64,000 bases of DNA from NCBI GenBank assembly GCA_019429445.1, contig JAHYIW010000006.1:49381-113380 (forward strand), written 5' to 3'. Both the position numbers and the translations under genes were made by a program. The stretch comes from Desulfuromonadaceae bacterium. GTDB lineage: Bacteria > Desulfobacterota > Desulfuromonadia > Desulfuromonadales > JAHYIW01. Under the pieces are notes generated by a model. It was not told where the DNA came from, ran no database searches, and saw only the letters and a list, made by a program, of their open reading frames with translations. Shown one piece after another: positions 46,853-56,800 of the stretch; positions within the stretch are counted from its first letter, which is position 1; each line of letters begins with the position of its first letter.

Positions 46853-48679
46853 ATGGCCCGGACGATTTCCCAGATATTTTTCACGCTCGCGACAGAACGC
46901 GGTGAACGAACCGCTTTGCGCCGCAAACGGGAAGGAACGTATCGATCAATATCGTGGTTTGAGATGGCCCGCGAGGTACGGTTGTATGGCCGAGGGGTGC
47001 TGAATTGCGGCATTGAACCGGGTGACGGGGTCGCGATTATGTCTCCGAACTGTCCGCAGTGGGCCTATGTCGATCTGGCCACCATGGCCTGTGGTGCCCG
47101 CACTGCTCCGGTTTATCACACCGAGGATGAGGCAACCTTACGTTACATCCTGCACGATTCCGCCAGTCGCCTCCTGTTTCTCTACTCGCCGGAACTCGGT
47201 GTGGAGTTGATCGATCACCTTGCCACCTTGCCTCAACTCCGCCAGGTGGTGATGCTCGACGGAGCGGTTGACCACCCTCTCTTTGTCACCCTTGATGAAT
47301 TTCTCCGTAGCGCGGAGAATGGTTCGGCGGAGCTTTTTACAGAGCGGTTGACAGCAGGACGAGGTGACGATATTGCAACATTGATCTACACTTCGGGGAC
47401 GACCGGAACGCCAAAAGGTGTACTGCTGAGTCACGCCAACTTTTTATCGAACATCGATGCCAGTATCGAAGCGTTTGCGATCGGAGAAGAGGATGAATGC
47501 CTCTCCTTCCTGCCGCTGTCACATGTGTTCGAAAGAATGGCCGGTTACTATCTGATGCTGATTCAGGGCGCGGTGATCAGTTATGCCGAGAGTATTGACA
47601 CGGTCCCCGCCAATATGGCCGAAGTGAAACCGACCATTGTTGTCAGTGTTCCACGCCTCTATGAAAAAATGTATGCCCGGATACTGGATCAGGTTTTGTC
47701 CGGTTCCTGGTTGCGTAAACAGATCTTTTTCGGTGCTTTGCATGCCTGTAAACGGTATGTGCAGCTGAAACTGTCCGGAGAACAGCCCGGGCGGCTGCTC
47801 AGTCTTGGCGTCAAGCTTGCCCGCCAGGCGGTTTTCAGCAAGATTCATGAGCGCCTCGGCGGACGGCTGCGGTTTTTTGTCTCCGGTGGTGCACCGCTTG
47901 CGGCGGAGATTGCTGAATTTTTTCTTGCCGCCGGAGTACCGATTTATGAGGGGTATGGGCTGTCCGAAACATCGCCGGTCATCGCGGTGAATACGCCGAC
48001 GGCGCTACGCCTCGGAACGGTGGGGCGGCCGATTTCCGGCACCGAAGTCCGGATTGCTGCCGACGGCGAAATCATGGTCCGCGGTCCAGGCGTTTTTCAC
48101 GGCTACTGGAATAAAGCTGAGGAAACAGCTGAAGTCCTTGGTGCCGATGGTTGGCTGGCAACCGGTGATATCGGGGTACTGGATCACGACGGCTATTTGA
48201 TGATTACCGATCGAAAAAAAGATTTGATTGTAACCGCAGGTGGAAAAAATATCGCCCCGCAGTTTCTTGAAAACCTCTTCAAGGGCGACAAGTATCTTGC
48301 CAACGCCATGGTCTACGGTGACGGCAAACCCTACCTGACGGCACTTCTGGTGCCCAACTTCGATAATCTCGAAGCTTATGCAAAATACAAAAAAATCAAC
48401 TATTTGAATCATTGCGACATGGTCAATCACGCGCGCATTCTGGATCTGATCCGGCGGCGGATTGACCAGTTGCAGAAGGCGCTTCCCTCTTATCAGAGAA
48501 TCAAGCGATTTACACTGATTGCGCGCGACTTTGCCTCTGCCGAGGGGGAAGTGACCCCCACACTAAAGGTCAAACGCAAGGTTGTCTTCAACCATTTTCG
48601 GCGTGAGTTGGAGGATATGTATACCCTTTCGGCGCAAGGTGCCACAGATCGAGGGTTCTGTATTATTGACAATGAATGA
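46853..48679 (+). CDS. Long-chain acyl-CoA ligase (AMP-binding)
   Basis: A 608-residue adenylate-forming enzyme of the FadD15/long-chain fatty acid CoA ligase group. The P-loop is TLIYTSGTTGTPKGVLLSH; further motifs are LPLSHVFERMAGYY, the YEGYGLSETSPVIAVN A5 motif, WLATGDIGVLDHDGYLMITDRKKD (A7/A8) and the hinge-Lys region near the end. It activates fatty acids to acyl-CoA via an acyl-AMP. CAGGAGG lies just before the ATG. The 290 bp upstream have a possible promoter near 46612-46645 (TTGTCA, TATACT with a long spacer) and no other gene. Confidence 0.94.
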   Translation: MARTISQIFFTLATERGERTALRRKREGTYRSISWFEMAREVRLYGRGVLNCGIEPGDGVAIMSPNCPQWAYVDLATMACGARTAPVYHTEDEATLRYILHDSASRLLFLYSPELGVELIDHLATLPQLRQVVMLDGAVDHPLFVTLDEFLRSAENGSAELFTERLTAGRGDDIATLIYTSGTTGTPKGVLLSHANFLSNIDASIEAFAIGEEDECLSFLPLSHVFERMAGYYLMLIQGAVISYAESIDTVPANMAEVKPTIVVSVPRLYEKMYARILDQVLSGSWLRKQIFFGALHACKRYVQLKLSGEQPGRLLSLGVKLARQAVFSKIHERLGGRLRFFVSGGAPLAAEIAEFFLAAGVPIYEGYGLSETSPVIAVNTPTALRLGTVGRPISGTEVRIAADGEIMVRGPGVFHGYWNKAEETAEVLGADGWLATGDIGVLDHDGYLMITDRKKDLIVTAGGKNIAPQFLENLFKGDKYLANAMVYGDGKPYLTALLVPNFDNLEAYAKYKKINYLNHCDMVNHARILDLIRRRIDQLQKALPSYQRIKRFTLIARDFASAEGEVTPTLKVKRKVVFNHFRRELEDMYTLSAQGATDRGFCIIDNE

Positions 48680-48821
48680 GACGAGCGCCGCCGTCGGCTG
48701 CCACGGTCTTTACATCTTATCCAGAAAGCAGTACCTTTAACGTTGTCTGAATTTTCAATCAGGCATGTTGAATTGATATCGGGATGTTATCAACAAGGTA
48801 AAAACCTGAACAATTATTACT

Positions 48822-50483
48822 ATGGGAATACAGAAACAACATCTTCTCGAAGACGCGCTAAAGGGACTTGACCGGATGGTCAAGTCCGGACGCTTCTATC
48901 CCGAGGGACATCCGGCTCTTGCTGCTGCAACGGAAGAGGCCATGATTGCTTTTCGGGCGCTGGTCGCGGATGAGGATGCTTTTGTCTTCACCGTCCGTCG
49001 TGAAGTCATTCTGCTCGACGACAAGCCGCTGGTGACGGAAAACCCGGCCGTTAAAAAAATGGCCGCACTGCTCTTCTCGCGGCGGATTAATCGCCTGCTG
49101 ATCCAGGCTGATGTCAAGGTGGAGGATATCCTCACGCTGGTGCGCTGTCTTGCGCTTGATCCGGCAACCATTCAGGCTCGGGGGGGCATTCAGGAAGTGT
49201 TGTATCGCGAACGGGTGACGACGCTCTGGACCAATGAAATTGATATGGAGGAAATCCTCGCAAAGCGTGAGGAATTGGCGCAGGCTGAAACCACCGGGAG
49301 CATTTCGGGCGAGCCAGCGATTGCCGACGCGTCGCCACCCGCAGATGCAGGTGGAGGTGTGGAGGGGGGTCATACGCTCGACAACAACACCGACCAAGGC
49401 AAGGAAGCAGAAGCGGGTGCGACCGCAGCAGCCCAGCCACAACCGGTTAACAAGAACTATCTGTGCGAGCTTCTTCAGGCGCTGCGTGGTGCGCAGGATG
49501 ATGAGCACTATTGTGCCTTGTTGCGTGAAATTCCGGCAGCCGTTCGTGACAGCCTGACCGCCGAATATCGCACTGAGATCTTCCAGACGCTGGCGCTGGT
49601 CTGCCGGGTGGTGGGAGAAAACACCTTATCGGAAGAACGTCACAAAGTCGCGCAAAGTGTGCTTGGCGACCTTTGTGCCAACGATTTATTTGATTATCTG
49701 CTCGATACTGTCTGCGACAAGAGTCTGTCTGAGGAGCTTCAGCTGTATGCCCAGAAAATCACAATTTTTCTTAAAGCGCGTATCGGTCCTCGGGTTATGC
49801 ATCGGCTGGTCGACGCGGAAGATGCTTCCGCACGCCGGATACTGACCGCACTTCTTTCTCGCTTCGGAAAAAATGCATTACCTATCGCGCACGAATATCT
49901 GCACGACGAGCGTTGGTATGTGGTGCGCAACGCAACAATTGTGCTGGCAGAGTTGCGGCTTCAGGACGCGGTTCCAGATCTTGCCGCGCTCTTGACCTAC
50001 GATGATGTTCGGGTGCGTCGTGAGGCGGTGCGTGCGCTGACCCGCATCGGTGGTGATCAGGCCGTAGCAATTCTGATTGAATCGTTGTCCGGTGGGGACG
50101 CTGATCTCATTCGTCAAGCGATGCTGTCGCTTGGCGCAATGCGCAGTACTGCAGCCATCCCCGCTATTCTGCGGCTGCTTGAAGACGACACGAGCATGCT
50201 GAAAAATTTTGAACTGAGCAGGGATGCCATTCGGGCGCTGGGTGAAATCGGTGCCGAGACAGCGGTCCCCCGATTAAGCGAGATCATCGCCATGAAAAGG
50301 TTCTGGAAGCGTGGACAACTTGACGAATTGCGCGCGACGGCGGCACACAGCCTTGGCGACATCATGGGTGATGCGGCGCGTCAGGCACTCGAATCGGCGA
50401 CCACAGACCGCACCCAGAGTGTCGCTCAGGCGGCCCATCATGCCCTGAAATTACTGAACAAGAGAATACCGACTGATGACTGA
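48822..50483 (+). CDS. HEAT-repeat protein with HD-GYP-partner N-terminal domain
   Basis: 553 residues. Residues about 10-135 form an N-terminal domain seen again in the next gene: GRFYPEGHPAL, then VTENPAVKKMAALLFSRRINRLLIQ. A low-complexity Ala/Gly/Glu-rich linker lies near 165-205. From about 345 on are HEAT repeats (NATIVLAELRLQDAVPDLAALL, RREAVRALTRIGGDQAVAILIESL, IRQAMLSLGAMRSTAAIPAILRLL, RDAIRALGEIGAETAVPRL). No catalytic domain. Such proteins act as scaffolds. The stop overlaps the next ATG by 8 bp, so both are co-translated. The ribosome site is weak. Confidence 0.82.
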   Translation: MGIQKQHLLEDALKGLDRMVKSGRFYPEGHPALAAATEEAMIAFRALVADEDAFVFTVRREVILLDDKPLVTENPAVKKMAALLFSRRINRLLIQADVKVEDILTLVRCLALDPATIQARGGIQEVLYRERVTTLWTNEIDMEEILAKREELAQAETTGSISGEPAIADASPPADAGGGVEGGHTLDNNTDQGKEAEAGATAAAQPQPVNKNYLCELLQALRGAQDDEHYCALLREIPAAVRDSLTAEYRTEIFQTLALVCRVVGENTLSEERHKVAQSVLGDLCANDLFDYLLDTVCDKSLSEELQLYAQKITIFLKARIGPRVMHRLVDAEDASARRILTALLSRFGKNALPIAHEYLHDERWYVVRNATIVLAELRLQDAVPDLAALLTYDDVRVRREAVRALTRIGGDQAVAILIESLSGGDADLIRQAMLSLGAMRSTAAIPAILRLLEDDTSMLKNFELSRDAIRALGEIGAETAVPRLSEIIAMKRFWKRGQLDELRATAAHSLGDIMGDAARQALESATTDRTQSVAQAAHHALKLLNKRIPTDD

Positions 50484-51789
50484 AAGCTACCTCAAGATTA
50501 TTCAAAGTTTTGTCGCCAGCTTAAAAGGATTGCGCCTCTATCCCGCCCAACATCCAGCGGTGCAGCGCCAACTTGGAGCGTTGCTGGAGGGGCTGGAGGG
50601 GTTGTTCTTTGCACGTCCCGTGTTGCGAATCGGCAATGTTGACGGCTCTCTTTTTTGCGAAGATCACCTGTTTGTCGATCCTTCTGCGGTGACTGAAGAG
50701 ATGGGTCATCTGTTAAGCGAACGAAAAATCGAAAGAATTGAATTTTCGCGTGGCGTCGACATTGAGGAGCTGCGGCAGTTTACACAAATATTTGTGCAGC
50801 AGCGTGCGGATAGCGATGTTGCTGCCCCGGTGCTGACCCACATTCGGGTGATCAGTACCGAAACAACCACTGTTGCCAAGAAGGAAAGTCCGCGCGAAGT
50901 CTACGGACGGGCGTTGCAGGTAATGGACAATATCTTCCAGGATGTGCGTCTCGGCGCGATCCCCTCGACCGTCGAGATCATCGGCGTGGTCGAGAGTATG
51001 GCCAAGTTGACCATTGAAGACCCCTCCGCGCTCTTTGCCCTGTCGATGCTCAAGGATTATGACAACTACACCTTTACCCATTCGGTCAATGTCGGCGTTC
51101 TGGCCCTGGCGGTCGGTCGAGCCTGCCGTGTTTCAGAAGAGGAACTGCGCTTGCTCGGTATAGGCGGGTTGTTGCACGATCTGGGCAAGTTGAAAATTGA
51201 TATCGGCATCATTACCAAACCGGGAAAACTGACCGATCTGGAGTTCGGAAAAATCATGGAGCACCCCGCTGAAGGGGCGGCCATTGTTCAGGCCATGGAC
51301 CAGGTTCCTGCGCAGGTAATCGATATTGTCCTGGGTCATCATTTGCGCTACGACCGCCAGGGGTATCCGCCTGCTGCGCGTGACCGGAAGATGTCACGGC
51401 TGGTCGATATGACGGCCATTGCCGATACCTATGATGCATTAACGACATTGCGCTCCTACCAGCGACCGCTGACACAACGTGAAGCCGTAAAGCGCTTGCG
51501 TGAACTCAAATCGACCGCTTTTCACCCCGAATATACCGAGATGTTCACCACATCCCTGGGCCGTTTCCCGGTTGGGACACTGGTGCGCCTTGATGATAAT
51601 ACGATCGGGCTGGTCATAAAAGTCGGTGAAAAGGACCCGAACTCGGTCAATTTAAAGCTGCTGATCGATGCGCACGGGGTGAAATATACCGATAACCGGC
51701 TGCTGAATCTTGCCGGTGCCGAGAGTCGCCGGGTTGCTGGTGAAGTTGAACCCTTTATCGTCGGCATCGACGTTAGCGAACACCTCTGA
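50476..51789 (+). CDS. HD-GYP domain phosphodiesterase
   Basis: 437 residues. The N-terminal 110 residues repeat the domain of the gene upstream (GLRLYPAQHPAVQ, VTEEMGHLLSERKIERIEF). From about 195 there is an HD-GYP domain: THSVNVG (His202), LLHDLGKL (His234/Asp235), IMEHPAEGA (His263), and GHHLRYDRQGYPPA for the GYP loop (288-298). HD-GYP enzymes hydrolyse c-di-GMP. The C-terminal 80 residues hold a VGTLVRLDDNTIGLVIKVGE beta segment. All main metal-ligand residues seem present. Expected to act on the nucleotide made by cyclases such as the one at 23.1 kb. Confidence 0.9.
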   Translation: MTESYLKIIQSFVASLKGLRLYPAQHPAVQRQLGALLEGLEGLFFARPVLRIGNVDGSLFCEDHLFVDPSAVTEEMGHLLSERKIERIEFSRGVDIEELRQFTQIFVQQRADSDVAAPVLTHIRVISTETTTVAKKESPREVYGRALQVMDNIFQDVRLGAIPSTVEIIGVVESMAKLTIEDPSALFALSMLKDYDNYTFTHSVNVGVLALAVGRACRVSEEELRLLGIGGLLHDLGKLKIDIGIITKPGKLTDLEFGKIMEHPAEGAAIVQAMDQVPAQVIDIVLGHHLRYDRQGYPPAARDRKMSRLVDMTAIADTYDALTTLRSYQRPLTQREAVKRLRELKSTAFHPEYTEMFTTSLGRFPVGTLVRLDDNTIGLVIKVGEKDPNSVNLKLLIDAHGVKYTDNRLLNLAGAESRRVAGEVEPFIVGIDVSEHL

Positions 51790-52068
51790 TTAGCTTCAAA
51801 CAGTATTTTCCGGGCCGTAATCCGAAGATGCAAAGTTGTACGCCTCCCCTAATCGCTTCACCAGCACCAGAGTGACCCGGCAACCCCCTTCAACCTGATC
51901 ATCGACCCGGCAATCGCCCCGTGTCACGGTGGCAGTGCTCCCCTGCTGTCATGACCCGCACCATTAATGCCCTTGCCGCGATGGCGAGAAAACATATCCC
52001 GCAATGTTAACCGGTTCTGTTATAATCAGGATGCCTTGACTTTGTCCTCGAGCCACAGTGAGCACCAT
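51790..52068. other. Gap before tamA
   Basis: 279 bp. On the plus strand a perfect -10 (TATAAT, 52021-52026) lies 43 bp before the proposed tamA start, with no good -35. On the minus strand an open frame at about 51801-51950 reads TRGDCRVDDQV, CRVTLVLVKRLGEAYNF and ends at a stop; it has no start and may be the tail of a lost gene. Confidence 0.4.
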
Positions 52069-53859
52069 TTGAATAATCACCTGCTGTCCCGGACGGGACA
52101 GATCCTCCTGACGGTCACCTGCGGTCTGCTCCTTGTGATCAGTCCGGCTGCCGCTGCGAAGCAGAAATCGTCGTTGCAGCTGCAGGTTAGCGGAGTGACC
52201 GATGAGCTGGAAGAGAATGTAACCACCGCGCTGGTGCTGCCGCCGCTCCTGGCGCGGTCGGGACGCATCGAGCCGCGCTGGCTCCGGCGTTTTGTTCAAC
52301 AGGTCCCCGCACTGGTCAGCGAAGCGCTCAAGCCTTACGGCTACTATCACGCCCAAACCACAACCTCGACCGAGACGTTCAATGATTCCGACAAAACCCG
52401 CCTCAATGTGGCGATCGTGCCGGGAGAACCGGTGCGGATCAAGACGCTAACGATCACCATCGCCGGGCCGGGTGAAGATGAACTTGCACTACAAAAGCTG
52501 CGCGAATTCCGCCCGCTTCAGGAGGGGGCGATCCTGCGCCAGGATTATTATGAAATCGCCAAAGGTGCGTTGCTGGCCCGCTGTATCGATCTGGGCTACC
52601 TCAGGGCGGCCTTCATTCGTCACCAGATTCTGCTCGACCTGGCGAACAACCGGGCCGAGATCGACCTGGCCCTCGACACCGGTCCGCTCTTCCGTTTCGG
52701 CGCGGTGACAATCAGCGGTGCGCCGAACTATCCGGGGAACTTTTTGCGCCGCTATCTGGCGTTTAACCCCGGTCAACCCTTTTCCTATGCCCGCACCGGC
52801 CAGACCCAGCTCAATTTTCTCAACTCTGACCGCTTTCGCACCGTCACCGTCACCCCGCTGACGAGCGGGGAGGAAATTAACCCGATTCCGGTTGATATCA
52901 TTCTCGAACCGACGGCGCGACGCAAACTTCGTCCCGGGGTCGGCTTCGGCACCGATACCGGCCCGCGTTTCACCCTTCAGTACCGCGACCTCAACGTGCA
53001 GCAGCGTGCCCATGAACTGACCACCGAGCTGATGATCGCCAGGCAACGCCAGCAACTGACAGCCTCCTACGTGCTCCCTGGTTTACACAACATAAACAAC
53101 CAGACCGCGCTGCACCTCGGTGCGGAACGGGACCAACTGGACACCTACGAAAACCGCATCTACAGCGCTGAAATCGAGCGGCAGAAAATCTTTTTAAACG
53201 GCAACCAGGGAGCGCTCTTTCTGCGTCTGACCCAGGAAGACGCGGCTCTCGAAGGGAAGCGAACCTCGCGGGCGCAGATGCTGATTCCGGGCTTCCGCTG
53301 GTCGCGACGGAAGCTCAACGATGAACTGCGCCCGAGCAGCGGCTATCAGTATCAGCTCGAAGTGCGCGGCGCGCATGAAAAGGTCGTCTCTGATACCACC
53401 CTGCTGCAAACCATTGTCTCCGCCAGCGCGGTGCAGCGGCTCCCCTGGTCATTCCAGCTGATCGGGCGCGTGAAAGGGGCCGCAACGCTGCAAAACGGCA
53501 CGATCGACGATATTCCCGTGTCGCTGCGCTTTTTCACCGGGGGGGACCGGAGCGTGCGTGGCTATGCCTACCAGAGCCTCGGCCCCACCGACGCCAACGG
53601 TCAGGTTATCGGTGGTCGCCACCTGCTGATCGGCAGCCTGGAGCTGGAGCGCAATATCAACGAAGACTGGGCGCTCGCCGCTTTCTTCGACACCGGCAAC
53701 GCCTTTAACCAGCGGGCAGATTTTGAGCGTTATGATGGTGCCGGACTGGCGGTGCGTCGTTACACCCCGGTGGGACCGATCAAGCTCGATCTGGCCCGCA
53801 CCGTGGGGCAGCCGAAGGTCTCTTACCGGCTGCACTTCAGCATTGGATTCGGCTGGTGA
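52069..53859 (+). CDS. tamA: TamA-like outer-membrane Omp85 protein
   Basis: About 596 residues. A signal peptide (GQILLTVTCGLLLVISPAAAA) leads to three POTRA-like domains (about 30-260, including VSEALKPYGYYHAQ, LGYLRAAFIRHQILLD and FRFGAVTISGAPN) and a 16-strand Omp85 barrel ending in FSIGFGW with the terminal aromatic. FFTGGDRSVRGYAYQSLGP is the conserved RGY motif of the barrel. With TamB it moves or assembles autotransporters and may help lipid transport to the outer membrane. The start is uncertain: TTG 52069 gives the best signal peptide, and the frame is open to ATG 51967. It overlaps tamB by 4 bp. Confidence 0.9.
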   Translation: MNNHLLSRTGQILLTVTCGLLLVISPAAAAKQKSSLQLQVSGVTDELEENVTTALVLPPLLARSGRIEPRWLRRFVQQVPALVSEALKPYGYYHAQTTTSTETFNDSDKTRLNVAIVPGEPVRIKTLTITIAGPGEDELALQKLREFRPLQEGAILRQDYYEIAKGALLARCIDLGYLRAAFIRHQILLDLANNRAEIDLALDTGPLFRFGAVTISGAPNYPGNFLRRYLAFNPGQPFSYARTGQTQLNFLNSDRFRTVTVTPLTSGEEINPIPVDIILEPTARRKLRPGVGFGTDTGPRFTLQYRDLNVQQRAHELTTELMIARQRQQLTASYVLPGLHNINNQTALHLGAERDQLDTYENRIYSAEIERQKIFLNGNQGALFLRLTQEDAALEGKRTSRAQMLIPGFRWSRRKLNDELRPSSGYQYQLEVRGAHEKVVSDTTLLQTIVSASAVQRLPWSFQLIGRVKGAATLQNGTIDDIPVSLRFFTGGDRSVRGYAYQSLGPTDANGQVIGGRHLLIGSLELERNINEDWALAAFFDTGNAFNQRADFERYDGAGLAVRRYTPVGPIKLDLARTVGQPKVSYRLHFSIGFGW

Positions 53860-56800
53860 GCCGCCGCACCGGTTACCGCATCGTCGCCGTCCTGGTGCTG
53901 CTGCTCAGCATCACGGTGGCCGCCGGATACTGGCTCCTCGGTACGCCGCAGGGGGGGCGCTGGCTGCTCGGAGCCGTTGCCCGCAGTGCGGCAGCGGAGT
54001 TGACAATTACCACCGTCGAGGGACGGCTGTGGGATCGGTTGAGACTGACGGGACTGACGCTGCGCCAGGCCGAGCAGTCGCTGCGACTTGACGAACTGAC
54101 CCTGCGCTGGAAGCTGCGGGAGCTGCTGAGCGCCCACCTTGAGGTGACGGAACTGACTGTCACCAAAGGGACAATCGACTGGTTCCGCACCCCGGTGAAG
54201 ACCGACCCGACGCCGCAAGACGCCGCCTTTTACTGGCCGCAACTGTCGGACTGGAGCCGTCGCATTGCCGTTGACGTCGAGGCTCTGGAAGTGCACCAGC
54301 TGCACCTTATCCTCCCCGCCACGGAACTGGTTGTGGAGCGCTTCGCTGTCGCCGCCCACTGGCGGGAGGCAATCCTGACTCTGACTGACCTCGATTTGGT
54401 TACCCGCGCTGGACATTTGCACGCCGACCTCAGCGCCTCCTTTGTTCAGCCGTTGCTCCAGCTGAACGGCTATGCCGAACTGAACGCGGCGGTGGCCGAA
54501 ATCGACCGCGTCGACTTCGCGTTAACGTCGACCCCGCAGCCACAATCCACAGTGCAGAGCGGCACGTTTCAGATCACCGCAACGCACGGTGAAACGCCGC
54601 TGGCCAGTGCTGCGGCCACCTTGACCCTCACCCCCGCGCAGCTGCGTTTGCAGCCATTGCGCATCGAGCGGGCGGGGCGGGCGGGGGCGCTGACGGGGCA
54701 GCTGCTGCTGGATCTGCCGCTGCCGTCGCGCTTCGCGCTGGCGCTCAACACCAGCGACCTTGATCTGGCCGAAGAACTCGGTCTGACCACCGACCTGCAC
54801 GGCCAGCTCAAGCTCCAGGGGAATCTGGAACAGGCTTCCGGACAACTGTCGTTCGTCAACCGCGCTGACGACTGGCGGGCATTTGACCTCGCCACTGCCG
54901 TGACGGTGCGGCGCAGCGGCGCGACGTTTTCACTGCTGCGCTGCGCGTGGCTCGGCGGTCAGCTCAGTGGCGCGGTCGAGGCCGACTGGCAGCAGCAGCC
55001 AAGGCTCCTTGCTACCCTCGCTGGCCGCAACCTCGATCCCTCGCTGGCGTGGGCGAGTTTGACCGGAACGCTGAATTTTGATTCGATAGCCACCATCGAA
55101 CTGACCCCGGACGGTCGACCCGACATTCAGCTGGATGCCGGGCTGCTCGACTCGATCGTGTGGAATCATCCGCTGACCGGCCAGATCGATGCCCACCTGA
55201 GCGGCGACGAACTGACGGTGACGGCGCTGGAACTGGAGGGGCAGGGACTGAACTTGAGCGCTCACGGTGAGCCCGCCCGACGTATCGACTTTGACGCCAC
55301 CGTCGTCGATCTTGCCCGCTTTTCGACCGGGGAGACGACTTTGTCTGGCAGTGCCGCTGCTGCGGGCTGGCTGCGCTACGCGACACCGGGAATCAGTAGC
55401 GAGTTCAGCGTGACAACCACCGGAATGTCGTTCGCCGACCTCGACCTGAGCGCCGCCACCCTTGATGCGCAGCTCGCCGCCGAGGGGACGCTGGCCGCCA
55501 CGCTGACCGCCAGCGACGGTCGCTATGGCAATCTCCACTTCGATACCCTGCGTCTCGATCTTGGCGGACAGCGGGAGCAGCACACCCTGCACCTCAACCT
55601 TGCCGGGAACAAGGTTCACGGCGACGTTACGGTAACCGGGAGTTATGACACATCGATGTGGAGCGGCACGCTCGACCGGATCAACCTGACCGGGACCGAC
55701 TTCGGCACCTGGCAACTTGCCGCTCAGGCCCCCCTTACCGTCAGCCGTGCGGAGGTCACCCTTCTCCCGCTGCGTCTGACCAGCAACGGGGAACGCACGA
55801 TCGAGATCGAAGGCGTGCTGCGTAATAACGAACTGATGCACGGCGAGGCGCGCTGGAACCAGCTGGATCTGGCGCTGAACCAGCTCTGGCTGGAGGAACC
55901 GCGCCTTACCGGAACCAGCAGCGGGGAGTTGCGCGTTGACCAGGGGGCGGCGGGACATCTTGCTTTCACCGCCCGGCAGCAGGCCCACGGCACTCTTCGT
56001 TGGGACGACTTGAGTGTGGCTGTCACCGACCTGACCCTGACTGCCAGCGGCGACGACAGCGGCTTTAGACTCGCCAGTGAGCTGCTGCTGGCCGATGGCG
56101 GACGCCTGCACGGCCGGCTCGGTTCCACCGCGCCGCTACGCTCGCTCCGGCCGCAGGAAGGAACGGTTGACTGTAACTGGGAAGGGCTCGACCTGGAACT
56201 GGTGCGCTCCTTCATTCCGCCGCCGTTCCGCCTCGACGGCACCCTCCGCGGCGAGGTTGCCGGGCGCTGGTTCGCCGGTGAGCGCCTCAACCTGAGCGGT
56301 TCTGCGGCGATTGATGGCGGCCACCTGCACTGGCAGGACGGAGGAAAGGAGGTCAGTTTTGCCCTCGCCACCGCCGGACTGGACTGGCGCTGGTACGATG
56401 CAGCGCTGGCCGGCAAACTGAAGCTGGCGTTGACCGGGTACGGAACGGCCAATGGCTCGTTTCACCTGCCGCTGGCGGCCCGCTTGCCGCCAGTCTTTGG
56501 CCCCGACGCTCCGTTCACCGCGCAGCTGACCGCCGCACTTGGCGAGCAGGGGTTGCTGGCGGCGCTCTTCCCCGAGCTGGTCAACGCAACCCGTGGTGAG
56601 CTGACGGTTGAGTTGAACGCAGTCGGCAGCTGGCGCGAACCGCAACTTGCCGGGGAGTTGACGCTGGCGCACGCGGCCGGGTATCTCCCCGCCGTCGGTA
56701 TCGAGCTGACCGATATCTTTGGCGCGGCGCGGCTGGACCCCGCCGGCAACGGCACCCTGCGTGTGCAGATGCATTCCGGTGCCGGACAGATCGAGCAGCA

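Noticed and set aside
51800..51950. Minus-strand coding fragment between HD-GYP and tamA
   Set aside because: No start, no recognised family; noted only as a possible gene tail.
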